DNA of 51,339 bases, from assembly GCF_002910905.1 (NCBI RefSeq), contig NZ_NEUE01000192.1:1-51339 (forward strand), read 5' to 3'. The stretch is from Streptomyces sp. SM11. Lineage in GTDB: Bacteria; Actinomycetota; Actinomycetes; Streptomycetales; Streptomycetaceae. Of this stretch, positions 43,994 to 51,339 are shown one piece after another; the stretch's first letter is position 1; the number at the start of each line of letters is the position of its first letter. The notes beneath the pieces were generated by a model. The model was given only the letters and a program-made list of their open reading frames with translations. It was not told where the DNA came from and did not search any database. A program made the translations under genes and the position numbers.

Positions 43994-46840
43994 ATGGCCG
44001 ACGCGAACAACCGGGCGTTACGGAACAAGGTGGCGATCATCGGGATGGGCTGCCGCCTGCCCGGCGGCGCCTCGGACCACCGCGCGTACTGGCGCAATCT
44101 GGTGGAGGGCAAGGACTGCATCACGCCCACACCGCCCGACCGGTACGACGTCCGTACCCTCGGCAGCCGGTTTCGCGACAAACCCGGCCGCCTCGTCGGC
44201 GGCCGCGGCGGCTACATCGACGGTTTCGACGAGTTCGACCCCGCGTTCTTCGGCATCAGCCCCCGCGAGGCCGACCACATGGACCCGCAGCAGCGAAAGC
44301 TTCTCGAAGTGGCCTGGGAGGCCCTGGAGGACGGTGGCCAGCGGCCCGCCGACCTCGCCGGCGGCAACGTCGCCGTCTACGTGGGCGCGTTCACGCTGGA
44401 CTACAAGATCCTCCAGTTCGCCGACCTGGGCTTCACCTCACTGGCCGCCCACACCGCGACCGGCACCATGATGACGATGGTGTCGAACCGCATCTCGTAC
44501 TGCTTCGACTTCCGCGGCCCCAACCTCTCCATCGACACCGCGTGCAGTTCCTCCCTGGTCGCCGTCCACCTGGCGTGCCAGGCGCTCAACACCGGCGAGA
44601 GCGACCTCGCGCTGGCCGGCGGCACTTTGCTGCACATGGCCCCGCAGTACACCGTCGCCGAGACGAAGGGTGGCTTCCTGTCGCCCGAGGGCCGCTCCCG
44701 TACGTTCGACGCCGCCGCCGACGGTTACGTACGGGCCGAAGGCGTCGGCCTGGTCGCGCTGAAGCGGCTGGACGACGCCGTACGGGACGGGGACCGGATC
44801 CACGCGGTGATCGCCGGCAGCGGAGTCAACCAGGACGGCCACACCAACGGCATCACCGTGCCCAACCCCGACGCACAGGTCGACCTCATCCGCCGGGTCT
44901 GCGCCGAGGCGGGCATCACCCCCGGCGAGCTCCAGTACATGGAGGCGCACGGCACGTCGACCCCGGTCGGCGACCCGATCGAGGCCAACGCCCTGGCCCG
45001 CGCGCTGGCCATCGGACGGGCCCCGGGCGCCCGCGCCTACGTCGGCTCGGTCAAGACGAACATCGGGCACACGGAATCCGCCGCCGGGATCGCCGGGCTG
45101 ATCAAGACCGTCCTCAGCATCGAGCACCGGACGATCCCGCCCCACATCAACCTGGAGAACCTCAACCCCGCCATCGACCCGGCGACCCTGCCCTACGAGA
45201 TCCCCACCCGGCCCACCGACTGGCCCGCACACGAAGGTCCCGCCCGCGCCGGGGTCAACTCCTTCGGATTCGGCGGCACCAACGCGCAGGTCGTCCTGGA
45301 GGAGGCCCCGCGGCCGACGCCGGACATCCGCACCACCGCGCCCGCCGGGCGCCCCTGGAGCATCCTGCCGCTCAGCGCCCGCAACCCGGACGCCCTGGTG
45401 GAGATGGCAACCGGGATCCGGGGCGAACTGGCAGGCGGCGACGGCCCCGCCGTGGCCCTCGACGACCTCGGCCACACCCTGGCTCACCGCCGCCAGCACC
45501 TCACCGAGCGGCTGTCCGTCGTCTACTCCTCCCGTGCCACCCTCGACGAGGCCCTGGCCGCTCATGAACGCGGCGAGCCCCACCCCCGTGTCGTCCACGG
45601 CCGCGCCCGGGAGGCCGCCGGCCGGCGGCTGGTGTGGGTCTTCACCGGCATGGGTCCCCAGTGGTGGGGCATGGGCCGCCAGCTGCTGGCGGAGGAACCG
45701 GTCATCCGCGACGCCGTCGCCGCGTGCGACCGGGCGCTGCGGGAGTTCGCCGACTGGTCCCTGATCGAGGAGATGACCGCAGACGAGTCCGTCTCCCGGC
45801 TGGGCGAGACCTGGCTCGCCCAGCCCGCGAACTTCGCCGTGCAGGTAGCCCTGGCGGCCCTGTGGCGATCCCACGGGGTGCGCCCCGACGCCGTGGTCGG
45901 CCACAGTACCGGTGAGATCGCCGCCTTCCACGCGGCGGGCGTCTACTCCCTGCGGGACGCGGCGAGGATCGTCGTGCACCGCAGCCGCCTCCAGCAGACC
46001 CTGGCCGGCACGGGCGCCATGCTCGCCGTCAGCCTGTCGGAGGACGAGGCGGAGCGCCGGGTGCGCCCCTACAGCGACCGGGTCTCCATCGCAGCCGTCA
46101 ACAGCCCCACCGCGATCACCCTGGCCGGGGACGAGGCGGCGCTGACCCTGCTGGCCGAGGAGTTGCGGGCCGAGCAGCAGTTCGCGAAGTTCCTCACCGT
46201 GGAAGTGCCCTACCACAGCGTCGGAATGGAACGGATCAAGGACGAACTCCTGGCGGCGCTGGCTCCGTTGGAGCCGCGCCCGGCTAAGTTTCCGCTGTAC
46301 CCCACAGGCGTCGAGGGAACCGCCCGGGGCGAGGAACTGGACGCCTCCTACTGGTGGAAGAACGTCCGCGACCGGGTGCGCTTCCGCTCCGCGGTCGACC
46401 GCATCGCCGACGACGGCCACCAGGTGTTCCTGGAGATCGGCCCGCACCCGGTCCTCGGCCACGCGATCCGCGAATGCCTCGACGCGGGCGGCACGAGCGG
46501 ACTCACCCTGCCCTCGATCCGCTGCCGGGAGAACGAGAGCGAGCGCTTCGCCGCCTCCCTCGGCTCGCTCCACAACCTGGGCGTTCCCATCGACTGGGAC
46601 CTGCTCCAGCCGGGAGTGGAGCCGCCCGGCCCTGCCGCCCGCCGGACACCGGAACGACGCGGAGGAAGAGCCGTTCGCCCCGGTCCAGACGCTGATCGGC
46701 CGCATCGCCGCCGAGCACCCCTCGGCCGTCGCCGTGACCATGCCCTCCGTGAGCGGCGGGGCGCACCGGCTGACCTACGCCGAGCTGGAGCGGCGGGCCG
46801 CCGACACCGCCGCCCGGCTGCGGACCCTCGGCATCGGTGA
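43994..46840 (+). CDS. Iterative-type PKS, KS-AT part of PTM synthase
   Basis: KS occupies residues 12-440: VAIIGMGCRLPGG, active Cys184 in DTACSSSL, His in EAHGTSTPVGDP and NIGHTESAAG, all intact. AT occupies about residues 545-860: FTGMGPQW, Ser638 in GHSTGE, and a PYHS motif typical of iterative PKSs and consistent with malonyl-CoA. Native sequence ends near DWDLLQPGVE (about position 46620). The last 70 residues are Arg/Pro-rich shadow translation of the next module's frame. No DH, KR, ACP or C domain follows, though PTM synthases carry all four between AT and A. ATG 43994 follows GAGGAG. Predicted partner: the A-PCP-TE part downstream. Confidence 0.88.
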   Translation: MADANNRALRNKVAIIGMGCRLPGGASDHRAYWRNLVEGKDCITPTPPDRYDVRTLGSRFRDKPGRLVGGRGGYIDGFDEFDPAFFGISPREADHMDPQQRKLLEVAWEALEDGGQRPADLAGGNVAVYVGAFTLDYKILQFADLGFTSLAAHTATGTMMTMVSNRISYCFDFRGPNLSIDTACSSSLVAVHLACQALNTGESDLALAGGTLLHMAPQYTVAETKGGFLSPEGRSRTFDAAADGYVRAEGVGLVALKRLDDAVRDGDRIHAVIAGSGVNQDGHTNGITVPNPDAQVDLIRRVCAEAGITPGELQYMEAHGTSTPVGDPIEANALARALAIGRAPGARAYVGSVKTNIGHTESAAGIAGLIKTVLSIEHRTIPPHINLENLNPAIDPATLPYEIPTRPTDWPAHEGPARAGVNSFGFGGTNAQVVLEEAPRPTPDIRTTAPAGRPWSILPLSARNPDALVEMATGIRGELAGGDGPAVALDDLGHTLAHRRQHLTERLSVVYSSRATLDEALAAHERGEPHPRVVHGRAREAAGRRLVWVFTGMGPQWWGMGRQLLAEEPVIRDAVAACDRALREFADWSLIEEMTADESVSRLGETWLAQPANFAVQVALAALWRSHGVRPDAVVGHSTGEIAAFHAAGVYSLRDAARIVVHRSRLQQTLAGTGAMLAVSLSEDEAERRVRPYSDRVSIAAVNSPTAITLAGDEAALTLLAEELRAEQQFAKFLTVEVPYHSVGMERIKDELLAALAPLEPRPAKFPLYPTGVEGTARGEELDASYWWKNVRDRVRFRSAVDRIADDGHQVFLEIGPHPVLGHAIRECLDAGGTSGLTLPSIRCRENESERFAASLGSLHNLGVPIDWDLLQPGVEPPGPAARRTPERRGGRAVRPGPDADRPHRRRAPLGRRRDHALRERRGAPADLRRAGAAGRRHRRPAADPRHR

Positions 46841-49178
46841 CGGCTCGGTGGCCGTCCTGTGCCTGGACAAGTCGCCCGAGCTGATCGTCGCCCTGCTCGC
46901 CGTGCTCAAATCCGGCGCCGCCTACCTCCCGCTCCGGCCTGACCAGCCCGCCGACCGGCTCGTCCACCTCGTGTCGATCACCGGTGCGGGACTCGTCCTC
47001 GTCGCGGACGACGCCGGGCCGGAGCAGACCGGGGCCCTCGCCGTCCCGACGCTCACCCTGACCGAGCTCGACCGTCGCGTACCGCACCCGGACGGGCCGG
47101 CGTCCGAGGCGGGCCCGGAATCACCTGCGTACGTCATCACCACCTCCGGATCCACCGGCCGCCCCAAGGCCGTCCGCGTCAGCCACCGCAACCTCGCCTC
47201 CGCCCACACCGCGTGGCGCCAGGAGTACCGGCTGGAGACGGACGTCCGGGTGCACCTCCAGATGGCCGAACCGTCCTTCGACGTGTTCACCGGCGACCTG
47301 GTGCGCGCCCTGTGCTCGGGCGGCACCCTCGTCCTGGCCGACCGCGACCTCCTCTTCGACACGACCCGGCTCTACCGCACGATGCGTCAGGAGAGGGTCG
47401 ACTGCGCCGAGTTCGTGCCGGCCGTCGTCCGCGGCCTGATGGGCCACTGCGTCCGGGAAGGGCTGCGGCTGGACTTCCTGCGGCTGGTGGTCGGCTCGGA
47501 CGCCTGGAGCGTGGGGGAGTACCGCAGGCTGGCCGAGCTGTGCGGACCCGGCACCCGACTCGTCAACTCCTACGGCCTCACCGAGGCCACCATCGACAGC
47601 GCGTACTTCGAAGGGCCCGTCGACGACCTGGAACCCGGCGCGATGGTTCCGATCGGCCTGCCCCTGCCGGGCAGCACCCTCCATGTTCTCGACGCCCACG
47701 GCGAACCCGTCCCGCCCGGCGTGCCCGGTGAACTCTGGATCGGCGGCGACGGCGTCGCCCTCGGCTACGCCGGAGACCCCGAGCAGACCGAGGAGCGGTT
47801 CGTCACCCGTACGCTCGGCCGATCCGCCGAAACCGAAGCCCGGCCCGAACGGCTCTACCGCACCGGCGACATCGCCCGCTGGGACGTGCACGGCCGGGTC
47901 CACCTGCTCGGCCGGACCGACGGACAGGTCAAACTGCGCGGCCACCGCATCGAGATCGGCGAGATCGAGGCGCACCTCGCCCCGTGGCCCGCCATCGCCC
48001 GGGCCGTCGTCACCGTACGCACCGACACCGGGGGAGACGCGGCGCTCTGCGCCTACTGCGTACCGCAGCCCGGCGCGACCGTGGACGGCCGGGCGCTGCG
48101 CCGCCACCTGGCGCGCTCGCTGCCCTCCTACATGATCCCGTCCCACTTCGTCGAGCTGCCCGCCCTGCCGCTGACCGCCAACGGCAAGGTCGACACAGCC
48201 GCCCTGCCCGCACCCCTGGCCCAGGCGGGGGGCCGGCCGCACGAGGAGCCCGTGACGCTGTACGAGGTCAGCGTCGCCCGGCACTGGCAGACCCTGCTCG
48301 GACGCGAACAGATCGGCCTGGAGGACGACTTCTTCGAACTCGGCGGCAGCTCGATCAAGCTCATCGAACTCCTCCACCACCTGCGCACCGAGTTCGGCGT
48401 CGGCGTCCCCGTCAGCAGGCTCTACCGGGTCACCACCCTGCACGGCATGGCCGCCACCGTTCAGGACGTCCTGCTCGGCACCACCGCCGACGAACTGCCG
48501 AGCCTCACCTTCAACGCCGGACAGACCCCCGCGCTCTTCTGCTTCCCGCCCGCCGGCGGTCACGGGCTCGTCTACCGGGGCCTGGCCGCCCAGCTCCCCG
48601 ACCACTCCGTCACCGGCTTCAACTACCTCCCCGGCGACAACAAGATCTCCCGGTACGCCGACCTGATCGAGGCCGCCCGCCCCGACGGCCCCTACCTCCT
48701 CCTGGGCTACTCCCTCGGCGGCAATCTCGCCTTCGAGACCGCCAAGGGGCTGGAGCGGCGCGGTCGCCGCGTCGCCCATGTCGTCATCCTCGGCTCCCGC
48801 CGGATCCTCACCGCCTACGAACCGGACGCCTCGGGCATCGCCGCCTTCGAGACCGATCTCACCGACCACGTACGCAAGCACACCGGATCCCAGGCCGTCG
48901 CCCGCGAGACCCTCGCCCACGCCGCCGAATACCTAGCCTTCTGCGGTAGCACCCCCAACACCGGCACGGTCGCCGCGACGGTCAGCGTGATCACCGACGA
49001 GGAGAAAGCCGCCCTCTACGCCGCCGGCGAGCACGGCACCTGGCACGGCAGTTCCACCGGCGCCACCGCCGTACTGCGCGGCTCCGGCGTCCACGCCGAC
49101 ATGCTCGACGCCAAGCACCTGCCCCGCAACGCCGAGCTGGTGCGCTCCGTCCTGACGGGAGGCACGGCCCATGGCTGA
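46734..49178 (+). CDS. NRPS A-PCP-TE part of PTM synthase (ornithine-type A domain)
   Basis: The A domain has YVITTSGSTGRPKAV (A3), NSYGLTEATID (A5), LYRTGDIARWD (A7) and ANGKVD (A10). By eye, code positions 235/236/239/278 read D-V-G-E and 322/330/331/517 read S-I-D-K, as in ornithine-activating GrsB. PCP: FFELGGSSIKL (about residue 540). TE: GYSLGG (about residue 660), for Dieckmann release to a tetramate. The frame is open upstream (EEEPFAPVQTLIGRIAAEHP), so true A-domain sequence begins about 25 residues before GTG 46734, which lacks a ribosome-binding site. Expression would need the KS-AT frame to continue, and that is shifted. The stop overlaps the oxidase start by 8 bp. Confidence 0.88.
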   Translation: MTMPSVSGGAHRLTYAELERRAADTAARLRTLGIGDGSVAVLCLDKSPELIVALLAVLKSGAAYLPLRPDQPADRLVHLVSITGAGLVLVADDAGPEQTGALAVPTLTLTELDRRVPHPDGPASEAGPESPAYVITTSGSTGRPKAVRVSHRNLASAHTAWRQEYRLETDVRVHLQMAEPSFDVFTGDLVRALCSGGTLVLADRDLLFDTTRLYRTMRQERVDCAEFVPAVVRGLMGHCVREGLRLDFLRLVVGSDAWSVGEYRRLAELCGPGTRLVNSYGLTEATIDSAYFEGPVDDLEPGAMVPIGLPLPGSTLHVLDAHGEPVPPGVPGELWIGGDGVALGYAGDPEQTEERFVTRTLGRSAETEARPERLYRTGDIARWDVHGRVHLLGRTDGQVKLRGHRIEIGEIEAHLAPWPAIARAVVTVRTDTGGDAALCAYCVPQPGATVDGRALRRHLARSLPSYMIPSHFVELPALPLTANGKVDTAALPAPLAQAGGRPHEEPVTLYEVSVARHWQTLLGREQIGLEDDFFELGGSSIKLIELLHHLRTEFGVGVPVSRLYRVTTLHGMAATVQDVLLGTTADELPSLTFNAGQTPALFCFPPAGGHGLVYRGLAAQLPDHSVTGFNYLPGDNKISRYADLIEAARPDGPYLLLGYSLGGNLAFETAKGLERRGRRVAHVVILGSRRILTAYEPDASGIAAFETDLTDHVRKHTGSQAVARETLAHAAEYLAFCGSTPNTGTVAATVSVITDEEKAALYAAGEHGTWHGSSTGATAVLRGSGVHADMLDAKHLPRNAELVRSVLTGGTAHG

Positions 49179-50413
49179 TGACGCGGGAACCGACTGGACC
49201 AGCAGGGAACGCACCCCGGGCACCCCGCCCCGCGTCATCGTCGTCGGCGCGGGCGTGGCAGGCCTCTCCACCGGCGTCTACGCGCAGATGAGCGGCGCCG
49301 GGACCCGCGTCTTCGAGAAGCACGTGCTGCCCGGCGGCTGCTGCACCGCATGGTCGCGCGACGGGTACCTCTTCGACTACTGCATCGAATGGCTCATCGG
49401 CACCGCCCCGGGCAACGACGCCCGCCGGGTGTGGAGCGAACTCGGCGCGCTCGACGGCAAGACCATCACCAACTTCGAGCTGTTCAACAAGGTCGAGGAC
49501 GAGAGCGGCCGGTCGGTGACGTTCTACAACGACCCCGACCGGCTGGAAGCCCACCTCCTGGAGCTCTCTCCCGCCGACACCCCGCTCATCCGGGCCTTCG
49601 CCCGGGACCTGCGGCGCTTCATCGACATCGAGCTCTACCCGTTCCTGACCGCGCCCGCGCTGCGGACCGTACGGGACCGGGTACAGACCCTGCGCACGGT
49701 GCTCCCCGCCTTCCGGCTGTTCTGGCGGACCGCGGCCACCCCGACGCACGTGTTCGCCGACAGGTTCCAGGACCCGCTGCTGCGCAAGGCCTTCCGCAAC
49801 ATCTTCTTCCAGGACCCGGAGGGCTTCCCGCTGCTGCCGTACCTCTTCAACATGGCAGCCGCCCACCACGGCAACGCCGGCTTCCCGCACGGAGGTTCGC
49901 TCGGCCTCGCCCGCTCGATCGAGGAGCGCTACCGGAGTCTCGGCGGCACGGTCACCTACCGGGCCCGCACCGAACGGATCCTGGTCGAGAACGACCGGGC
50001 GATCGGCATCGAACTCCGCGGCGGGAAAAGGTACTTCGCCGAACACGTGGTATCCGCCTGCGACGGCCACACCACCGTCTACGGCCTCCTGGGCGGCCGC
50101 TACACCGGCCCCCGGATCGACAGGCTCTACACCGACCTCCTCCACCGCCCCGGCACCCTCTTCCCCGCCGTCGTCTCCGCCTTCGTCGGCCTGCGCGGCG
50201 ACCTGGAGCCCGACGAGGCGCACAGCACCACGCATCTCCTCGGCCCGCACGACGCGGCCCACCTCCCCGGCGCCCGGCAGGACAGCCTCGTCGTGCAGGC
50301 GCGCTCCCGCTACTCCGGCGGCTTCGCACCACCGGGCCACTCCGTCCTGCACTGCACCTACTTCAGCGACTACGGCCACTGGAAGGACCTGCGCACCAGG
50401 TACCGAAAGGAGT
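49171..50413 (+). pseudogene. Phytoene-desaturase-like FAD oxidoreductase, 3' truncated
   Basis: ATG 49171 starts about 414 residues of an FAD-dependent oxidoreductase: dinucleotide motif RVIVVGAGVAGLSTG (residues 21-35), then EKHVLPGGCCTAWSRDGYLF and FPHGGSLGLARSIEERYRSL. PTM clusters encode two such enzymes (OX1/OX2, FtdC/FtdD) that cyclise the polyene into carbocycles. The frame loses homology after HWKDLRTRYRKE at about 50412, where a truncated transposase begins on the opposite strand; the frame stays open only by chance. The C-terminal about 150 residues, including part of the FAD-binding domain, are missing. Confidence 0.85.
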
Positions 50414-51276
50414 GCCCGGGCCCTCTCCTTGTCGCCGGCCTCGCGGCGGGCCCGGTTCCAGGCGGCGCGGCGCTCGGTGTCCAACGCTTCGGTGGCCCAG
50501 GCCACCACGTGGAAGGGGTCCATCACCCGGATCGCGTTCGGGGCGCGTCGAGTCAGGGCCTCGGCGATCCAGCCCGCCCCGTCGGCGCTGACGTGGGTCA
50601 GTCTCGCGGCCCGGTCGTCGCCGAGGTGGTCGAAGAAGGCGTCCATGACGTCCTTGCCGTGGCCGTCGGCCATCCACACCACTCGTCCGGTGTCATGGTC
50701 GACCACGCAGGTCATGTAGCGGTGGCCGCGCTTGTAGGAGATCTCGTCGATCCCGACCCGCCGCAGCCCGGCCAGTCGGTCGACGGCCCCGTCGCGGTCG
50801 GCGACGTAGCGCTCGACGATCCGGCCCACCGTCCGCCAGGACGTCCGTATCAACACCGCCGTCGCGGACTTCGAGCACTCCGCGGCCAGCCACGCGGTCC
50901 GCTGGTCGAAAGCGCGGGTGTGCCCGGCACCATGACGGGCCCAGGGCACCGCGACGACCGTCGGCCCATGCTCCCGGCAGGCCACCCGAGGCGCATCAGC
51001 CTCCAGGAACACCCGCACCGCACCGTGGTCCAGGGCCCGCCACCGGCGCCGTCCCCGGCCACCGTCGTACCAGGACGCGGGCCGGACACAGATCCCACAC
51101 CGCTGCCGCCGCCGCGCTTCGGGCCGTACCGACACGATCACGCACTGTTCGTTCCCGTCGAAGCGGACCCCTTCGACCACGGCCTTTCGACCATCAGGGT
51201 CCGCTTCCATATGCTGAAGATAGACACGCCGCTTCTCTGCTTGATCAACCTTGTTGCTAGACACCTCAAGGTTCAC
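50411..51276 (-). pseudogene. ISL3-type transposase, C-terminal part missing
   Basis: From about 51276 (GTG) the frame encodes an ISL3 transposase: a zinc-finger-like region (RRRQRCGICVRPASWYDGGR, CREHGP), a helix-turn-helix (LIRTSWRTVGRIVERYV), then DDE-type catalytic strands VGIDEISYKRGHRYMTCVVD and LTHVSADGAGWIAEAL, and MDPFHVVAWA. It ends after REAGDKERARAL at the junction, so roughly 150 residues including the last catalytic Glu are absent. It cannot transpose by itself. Confidence 0.82.
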
Positions 51277-51327
51277 AGAGAGCGGCGTGTTTCACGTATC
51301 AGCCCAGCTCAGAGCCCCCACACATAT

Positions 51328-51339
51328 GACAGGAGAGCC
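51328..51339. repeat. Terminal inverted repeat of the IS at the window edge
   Basis: GACAGGAGAGCC, the reverse complement of GGCTCTCCTGTC, ends the window exactly. Ending at an IS boundary suggests the sequence is a contig broken at a repeated element. Confidence 0.5.

Larger units (their letters stand above)
50411..51339 (-). mobile_element. ISL3-family insertion sequence, truncated at one end
   Basis: The element covers a transposase gene read on the minus strand and its right terminal sequence up to the window edge. The edge reads, inward on the minus strand, GGCTCTCCTGTCATATG, a plausible ISL3 inverted repeat. The other end, with the transposase C-terminus and left inverted repeat, is absent; the element joins the oxidoreductase gene at 50411-50413. 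Confidence 0.75.

Noticed and set aside
48991..50411. Continuation of the transposase frame to 48991
   Set aside because: After the junction the frame is the antisense shadow of the oxidoreductase and TE region; transposase homology stops at about 50411.

Overview
The window is high-GC actinobacterial DNA and almost certainly Streptomyces. Codon third positions are nearly all G or C, GTG starts are common, many gene pairs overlap by ATGA, and the families present are typical of that genus: DUF2510, SHOCT, DUF4383 and DUF1206 proteins, LAL-like ATPases, a LutABC operon, and a PKS/NRPS locus. Nothing suggests phage or plasmid. One tRNA gene (tRNA-Pro, GGG) lies at 19.8 kb, and one insertion sequence occupies the right edge.

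Layout. 0-5.1 kb: end of a large uncharacterised protein, a NIPSNAP protein, a LysR regulator broken by an 8-bp duplication, an alpha/beta hydrolase, a GNAT acetyltransferase and a YciI-domain protein. 5.3-8.9 kb: a Tat-exported phospholipase C, a DUF2510 membrane protein and a DUF3040 protein. 8.9-12.9 kb: a FadR-type GntR regulator and the lutABC lactate-oxidation operon; both transcription units carry the same operator-like palindrome. 12.9-19.8 kb: a DUF2264 protein, a TauE/SafE exporter, small membrane and DUF309 proteins, and a large AAA ATPase resembling LAL regulators but lacking the LuxR helix-turn-helix. 20-23.7 kb: a VOC protein behind a SoxR/MerR-like operator, a poorly coding stretch, and an alkylsulfatase. 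23.8-28.1 kb: a decayed cluster of SHOCT proteins, DsbA and DUF6325 remnants, a CPxC membrane protein, a Nudix hydrolase, a truncated SPFH gene and an SDR. 28.3-31.6 kb: a TetR regulator divergent from a PAP2-EamA pair across a multi-copy operator, then a PadR regulator. 31.7-42.5 kb: FadH, DoxX, a MarR-MMPL efflux pair, a fasciclin protein, a DUF1206 pseudogene, DUF4383, a CarH/LitR-like B12 photoreceptor regulator and a cysteine-desulfurase-like enzyme.

43.0-50.4 kb is the most interesting region. A sterol-desaturase-type hydroxylase is followed by a KS-AT polyketide synthase, an A-PCP-TE peptide synthetase part, and a phytoene-desaturase-like FAD oxidoreductase. This is the gene order of polycyclic tetramate macrolactam (PTM) clusters such as frontalamide/HSAF, and most readable specificity positions of the A domain match the ornithine code. 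The locus is damaged. DH, KR, ACP and C domains are absent, the KS-AT and A-PCP-TE parts are in different frames, and the oxidoreductase is cut at a junction with a truncated ISL3-type element whose terminal repeat ends the window.

Broken genes are a recurring theme: LysR, DsbA/DUF6325, SPFH, DUF1206, the PKS-NRPS and the oxidoreductase/IS. Some are single-G losses in G runs and could be sequencing errors; others are fusions of unrelated partial genes and look like deletions or assembly joins.
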